From positions 1 to 64,000 of the forward strand of contig NZ_JACYHF010000023.1 in the NCBI RefSeq assembly GCF_016482685.1: a DNA stretch of 64,000 nt, read 5' to 3'. Source of the DNA: Streptomyces sp. DSM 110735. GTDB taxonomy: Bacteria > Actinomycetota > Actinomycetes > Streptomycetales > Streptomycetaceae. The notes under the pieces were generated by a model. The model was not told the origin of the DNA. It saw only the letters and a program-made list of their open reading frames with translations, and made no database searches. The position numbers and the translations under genes were made by a program. Shown here piece after piece: positions 61,561 through 64,000 of the stretch (position 1 is its first letter; each line of letters starts with the position of its first letter).

Positions 61561-62007
61561 ATGCTTGCCGAGACCATCTGCTCCGCCGTGTCCGCGGCGG
61601 GCCTGGGTATCGCCGCGGTCACCGCCTACCGCAAGCGCTTCCTGACAGCCGCCCGCGTCGTGGCCTACTCGCTGGTGCCGGTCGGTCTGGTGATGACCGG
61701 CGTCGTGGGCTGGCTCGCCCGTACGGCCTTCGACCCCCTCGCCTGGGCGGGCTTCGGGGTGCTGGCGCTGTCCGTGGTGCTCTTCCTGCTCACCCGCGCG
61801 GTCGAGCGCAGGCGCGACCGCGGGAAGGGCGCGATACGCGGCGGCGACGCCGACCCGGTGGCGCCCGCCGCCTCGGCGCCCTCCCTCGGCCGGGGCAGCG
61901 CCCGCGCGTCCCGCCCCGCCGCTCCGCCCGCGACCACCGGCTCCGGGTCCGGCTCCGGCGACGACTTCAGCGACATCGAGGCCATCCTCAAGAAGCACGG
62001 CATATGA
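61561..62007 (+). CDS. two-TM membrane protein
   Basis: A 148-residue protein with membrane segments near residues 6-22, 34-52 and 60-80 (VVAYSLVPVGLVMTGVVGWLA; LAWAGFGVLALSVVLFLLT), followed by a basic and low-complexity cytosolic region. The C-terminus is DDFSDIEAILKKHGI. The ATG has a strong GGAGGATCGG site. No family recognised. Confidence 0.85.
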   Translation: MLAETICSAVSAAGLGIAAVTAYRKRFLTAARVVAYSLVPVGLVMTGVVGWLARTAFDPLAWAGFGVLALSVVLFLLTRAVERRRDRGKGAIRGGDADPVAPAASAPSLGRGSARASRPAAPPATTGSGSGSGDDFSDIEAILKKHGI

Positions 62008-62183
62008 CCCGGCTGCCCTGACGGACCCTGACGGAGCGAGGCGTCACAGGCCGCCGCGGTACGTCCGAAAACGTTCACGACACGGAGCGAGCCGAACGAA
62101 TCGGTGCGAATTCCGCAGACTCCCGCGCTTTACAGGTGTCTTGATCGCGTACAGGGCCCCCGGTGGTCCATCATCACCGCGAG

Positions 62184-62336
62184 ATGGTGGATACGACACA
62201 GAGCGAGGCCCCGCCGCAGGAGGACGAGCCGCGCGGGTGCCTCTTCGCCCTTTCCCAGCCACCGCTGATGATCTTCCTAGCGGTGATCGGGTGTCTGATC
62301 CTCATGGCGGCGCTGCACGACCTGCTGTTGCTGTGA
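62184..62336 (+). CDS. small single-TM protein
   Basis: A 50-residue protein, MVDTTQSEAPPQEDEPRG followed by a membrane helix (PPLMIFLAVIGCLILMAALH) and a Leu-rich end. The acidic N-terminus and helix match the small hydrophobic proteins common in Streptomyces. The ribosome site is weak (GAG), so translation is moderately supported. No function. Confidence 0.6.
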   Translation: MVDTTQSEAPPQEDEPRGCLFALSQPPLMIFLAVIGCLILMAALHDLLLL

Positions 62337-62436
62337 GCCGTACACGTCCGTCCCGGCGTCACCCGCCGGGACCGGCGTCGGTCCGAGTCCGAACCCCGTC
62401 CGTCCCCGCGCCCCGTCCGTCCGGGCGCCCTCAGCC

Positions 62437-63003
62437 TCAGCCCGCCGACTCCGACTCCTTGCGCCGCGCCCGGTACGCGGCCACGTGCAGCCGGTTCCCG
62501 CACGTACGGCTGTCGCAGTAGCGGCGCGAGCGATTGCGGGACAGGTCCACGAAGGCACGTCGGCAGTCCGGCGCCTCGCAGCGCCGCAGCCGCTCCCGCT
62601 CCCCGGCCACCACGAAGAAGGCGAGCGCCATCCCGCAGTCGGCCGCGAGATGGTCGGCCAGCGACGCCCCGGGGGCGAAGTAGTGCACATGCCAGTCGTA
62701 GCCGTCGTGGTCCGTCAGGCGCGGGGTGGTGCCCGCGGCGGCGACCAGCTCGTTGATCAGTCCCGCGGCGGCGCGGGCGTCCGGCGCCGCGAAGATCCGC
62801 GCGAACCGGCTCCGCACCTTGCGCACCGCCGACAGGTCGAACTCGGACAGCACGCCCACGTCACTGACCGCGTGGCCGCGCACGAACACGGCGAGCGCCT
62901 CGAGGTCCGGCAGCCCGTCCGCCGCCGTGTCGTCCTCCGGCGCGGTGTTCACCAGATCCACCACGGTGTTGAGGGCGCACCGGGTGTCGTGGGTGATCAG
63001 CAC
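62437..63003 (-). CDS. CGNR zinc finger (ABATE-type) transcriptional regulator
   Basis: A 188-residue protein. An N-terminal stress-induced ABATE-like domain is followed by a CGNR zinc finger (about 145-185) with CEAPDCRRAFVDLSRN and RRYCDSRTCGNRLHVAAYRARR. GTG 63003 has GGGAGCGAAAC upstream. Function unknown; the family is thought to bind DNA. Confidence 0.9.
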   Translation of the reverse strand: MLITHDTRCALNTVVDLVNTAPEDDTAADGLPDLEALAVFVRGHAVSDVGVLSEFDLSAVRKVRSRFARIFAAPDARAAAGLINELVAAAGTTPRLTDHDGYDWHVHYFAPGASLADHLAADCGMALAFFVVAGERERLRRCEAPDCRRAFVDLSRNRSRRYCDSRTCGNRLHVAAYRARRKESESAG

Positions 63004-63179
63004 GTTTCGCTCCCTGGCCTGGGGGTCGGGCGGACGCCCGCCGATGCTGGCCGATGGTAGCGACAACCGCGCCCACCGCACCGGGCTCGCTCCGGGTGAC
63101 TGCCCTCCGGCAACGCCCCGCCCGCCGCCCTGGTTCCCGGACCGCGCGGAAAGCCCGCGGGCGAGAGGCGCGCGGACAT

Positions 63180-63225
63180 GGCTCGGCGCCGTCACCGCAT
63201 GTGTGCACGGTGACGGCGCCGAGCC
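63180..63225. terminator. terminator of ssgB
   Basis: A 17-base left arm (63180-63196, GGCTCGGCGCCGTCACC) pairs perfectly with 63209-63225 around a 12-base loop. It is downstream of ssgB on the minus strand and upstream of the divergent CGNR gene start. Confidence 0.8.
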
Positions 63226-63300
63226 TGCCGGTATACGGCGGTGCGGGCCCGAGCCGTCTCCCCGAGTGGACGGCGCCGGGCGTCTTGGACGGGCGGCGGC

Positions 63301-63714
63301 CTAGCTCTCCGCCAGGATGTGGGAGAGCTCCTGATCCAGATCGAAGTGCCGGTGCTCCGTGCCGGGCGGCACGGCGGCGTCGGTCCGCTTCAGGAAGGAC
63401 TCCAGGGCCCGTGCGGGGGCCTCCAGCAGAGCCTCGCCCTCGGGAGAGCTGAGGGCGATGCACACGACGCCCTGGCCATGACTGCGCGATGGCCAGACGC
63501 GGACGTCGCCGGTGCCGGTGGGCCGGTGCAGCCCCTCGGCGAGGAGGTCGCGGGCGAACACCCACTCGACGGTCTCCTCGGCTCCGGTGTGGAAGGTGGC
63601 GTGCACGGCGTAGGGGTCGGCCGTGTCGTACCGCAGGCCTGCGGGGACAGGCAGGGAGGACTCGCTCGACACAACGAGGCGCAGGTGCAGCTCGCAGCTG
63701 ACCGTGGTGTTCAT
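63301..63714 (-). CDS. ssgB: sporulation protein SsgB
   Basis: A 137-residue SsgA-like protein. The sequence is almost identical to the SsgB I recall from S. coelicolor (SCO1541): MNTTVSCELHLRLVVSSESS, PVPAGLRYDTADPYAVHATF, EWVFARDLLAEGLHRP and WPSRSHGQGVVCIALSSPEG. SsgB marks the sites of sporulation septa and recruits FtsZ with SsgA. ATG 63714 matches that N-terminus; the Shine-Dalgarno sequence is distant. Downstream is a strong terminator. Confidence 0.98.
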   Translation of the reverse strand: MNTTVSCELHLRLVVSSESSLPVPAGLRYDTADPYAVHATFHTGAEETVEWVFARDLLAEGLHRPTGTGDVRVWPSRSHGQGVVCIALSSPEGEALLEAPARALESFLKRTDAAVPPGTEHRHFDLDQELSHILAES

Positions 63715-63795
63715 AAGCGCCAGGGCCTTTCGCTCAGTGTGCGCTCGGGGATTCGCACGTCGGCGAAATCGACATGCCACCTACGGTGCCGTTGT

Positions 63796-63813
63796 AAACC
63801 CCTCTGGGGGTTT
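63796..63813. promoter_or_regulatory. small hairpin upstream of ssgB
   Basis: AAACCCC (63796-63802) and GGGGTTT (63807-63813) are perfect arms with a 4-base loop. It lies about 90 bases upstream of the ssgB start. It could be an operator or a transcript-end structure. Confidence 0.4.
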
Positions 63814-63891
63814 TGCATGAGTTTCCGTACCTCTTACGGCCGAGAACTTGTGCGACATCTGCCACCATTCCGGTGACTGGAAACACTCGGG

Positions 63892-63897
63892 TAGGGT
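63892..63897 (+). promoter_or_regulatory. -10-like element before the terminal gene
   Basis: TAGGGT ends eight bases before the ATG at 63906, with no Shine-Dalgarno sequence. A leaderless start is likely. Confidence 0.4.
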
Positions 63898-63905
63898 TCG
63901 ACGGT

Positions 63906-64000
63906 ATGAATACGGGGAGTGACGATCTGGGTGAGGTTGTCGTGGCGGACCGGACGGGAGCGGACGAGGAGCGCCCTGAGCAGGGGCTCGGCTCCCGTGC
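63906..64000 (+). CDS. N-terminus of a gene cut by the window end
   Basis: Starts MNTGSDDLGEVVVADRTGAD and is still open at 64000. Only about 31 residues are visible, hydrophilic and acidic. No function can be given. It is divergent from ssgB. Confidence 0.6.
   Translation, partial: MNTGSDDLGEVVVADRTGADEERPEQGLGSR

Overview
The window is actinobacterial and almost certainly Streptomyces. It has very high GC with strong third-position bias, GTG and TTG starts alongside ATG, frequent 4-base stop/start overlaps, many transcripts that look leaderless, Tat-type signal peptides, and the sporulation gene ssgB. From memory, the order (ssgB, pabB/pabC, tRNA cluster, Ser/Thr kinase, SpoU methylase, cobA, cobT, metQ/I/N, glpQ1, argH, argRDBJC) matches the chromosomal core around SCO1541-SCO1580 of S. 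coelicolor. It is core, not island DNA: no transposase, integrase, phage gene, CRISPR array or rRNA was seen. The first ~130 bases are a poly-G/poly-C block that looks like a damaged contig end.

Layout. 0.4-5.2 kb: an NsdA-like regulator, a NUDIX hydrolase, and a minus-strand group (leader peptide, GNAT, an IF-1 paralogue, ABC ATPase and permease). 5.3-16.7 kb: single-gene functions (two-part phosphotransferase fold, 3-hydroxybutyryl-CoA dehydrogenase, Tat-exported GHL10 glycosidase, EamA exporter divergent from a MocR regulator, a catalytically degenerate histidine phosphatase, AraC/GyrI, TetR with alpha/beta hydrolase). 16.8-21.7 kb: argCJBDR, behind a promoter overlapped by an ARG box and closed by a strong terminator. 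21.7-29.1 kb: a flavin/heme electron-transfer locus made of ApbE, two FMN_bind proteins, two ferric-reductase-like membrane oxidoreductases and a divergent OmpR-type two-component system. 29.7-32.5 kb: argG and argH, argG with a perfect ARG box.

32.5-41 kb: a membrane protein of unknown function, an aldo/keto reductase, a TetR-MFS efflux pair with a clean operator, PlsC acyltransferase, a glpQ1-type phosphodiesterase with PHO-box-like repeats, a small sigma-like protein, GNAT and two small membrane proteins. 41.2-45.1 kb: methionine importer metN-metI-metQ-metQ preceded by a Met/Cys-rich leader peptide. 46.1-52.6 kb: cobalamin/siroheme genes cobL, an unusual BluB-CobT fusion with a 580-residue low-complexity head, and a CysG-like methylase. 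52.7-63.7 kb: RNA methylase, PASTA-less Ser/Thr kinase, small membrane proteins, five tRNA genes (Gly, Cys, three Val), pabB-pabC, GNAT, DsbA-like, CGNR regulator and ssgB. A gene starting at 63906 runs off the end.

Functional threads. Arginine synthesis is nearly complete here (argCJBD, argR, argG, argH), and ARG boxes are visible at argC and argG. Sulfur and cobalamin are linked through the MetNIQ importer and the cob genes. The most system-like block is the flavin electron-transfer locus. Both FMN_bind proteins carry RR-containing N-termini, while the ApbE flavinyl-transferase has no visible signal peptide, which suggests flavinylation in the cytoplasm before Tat export.
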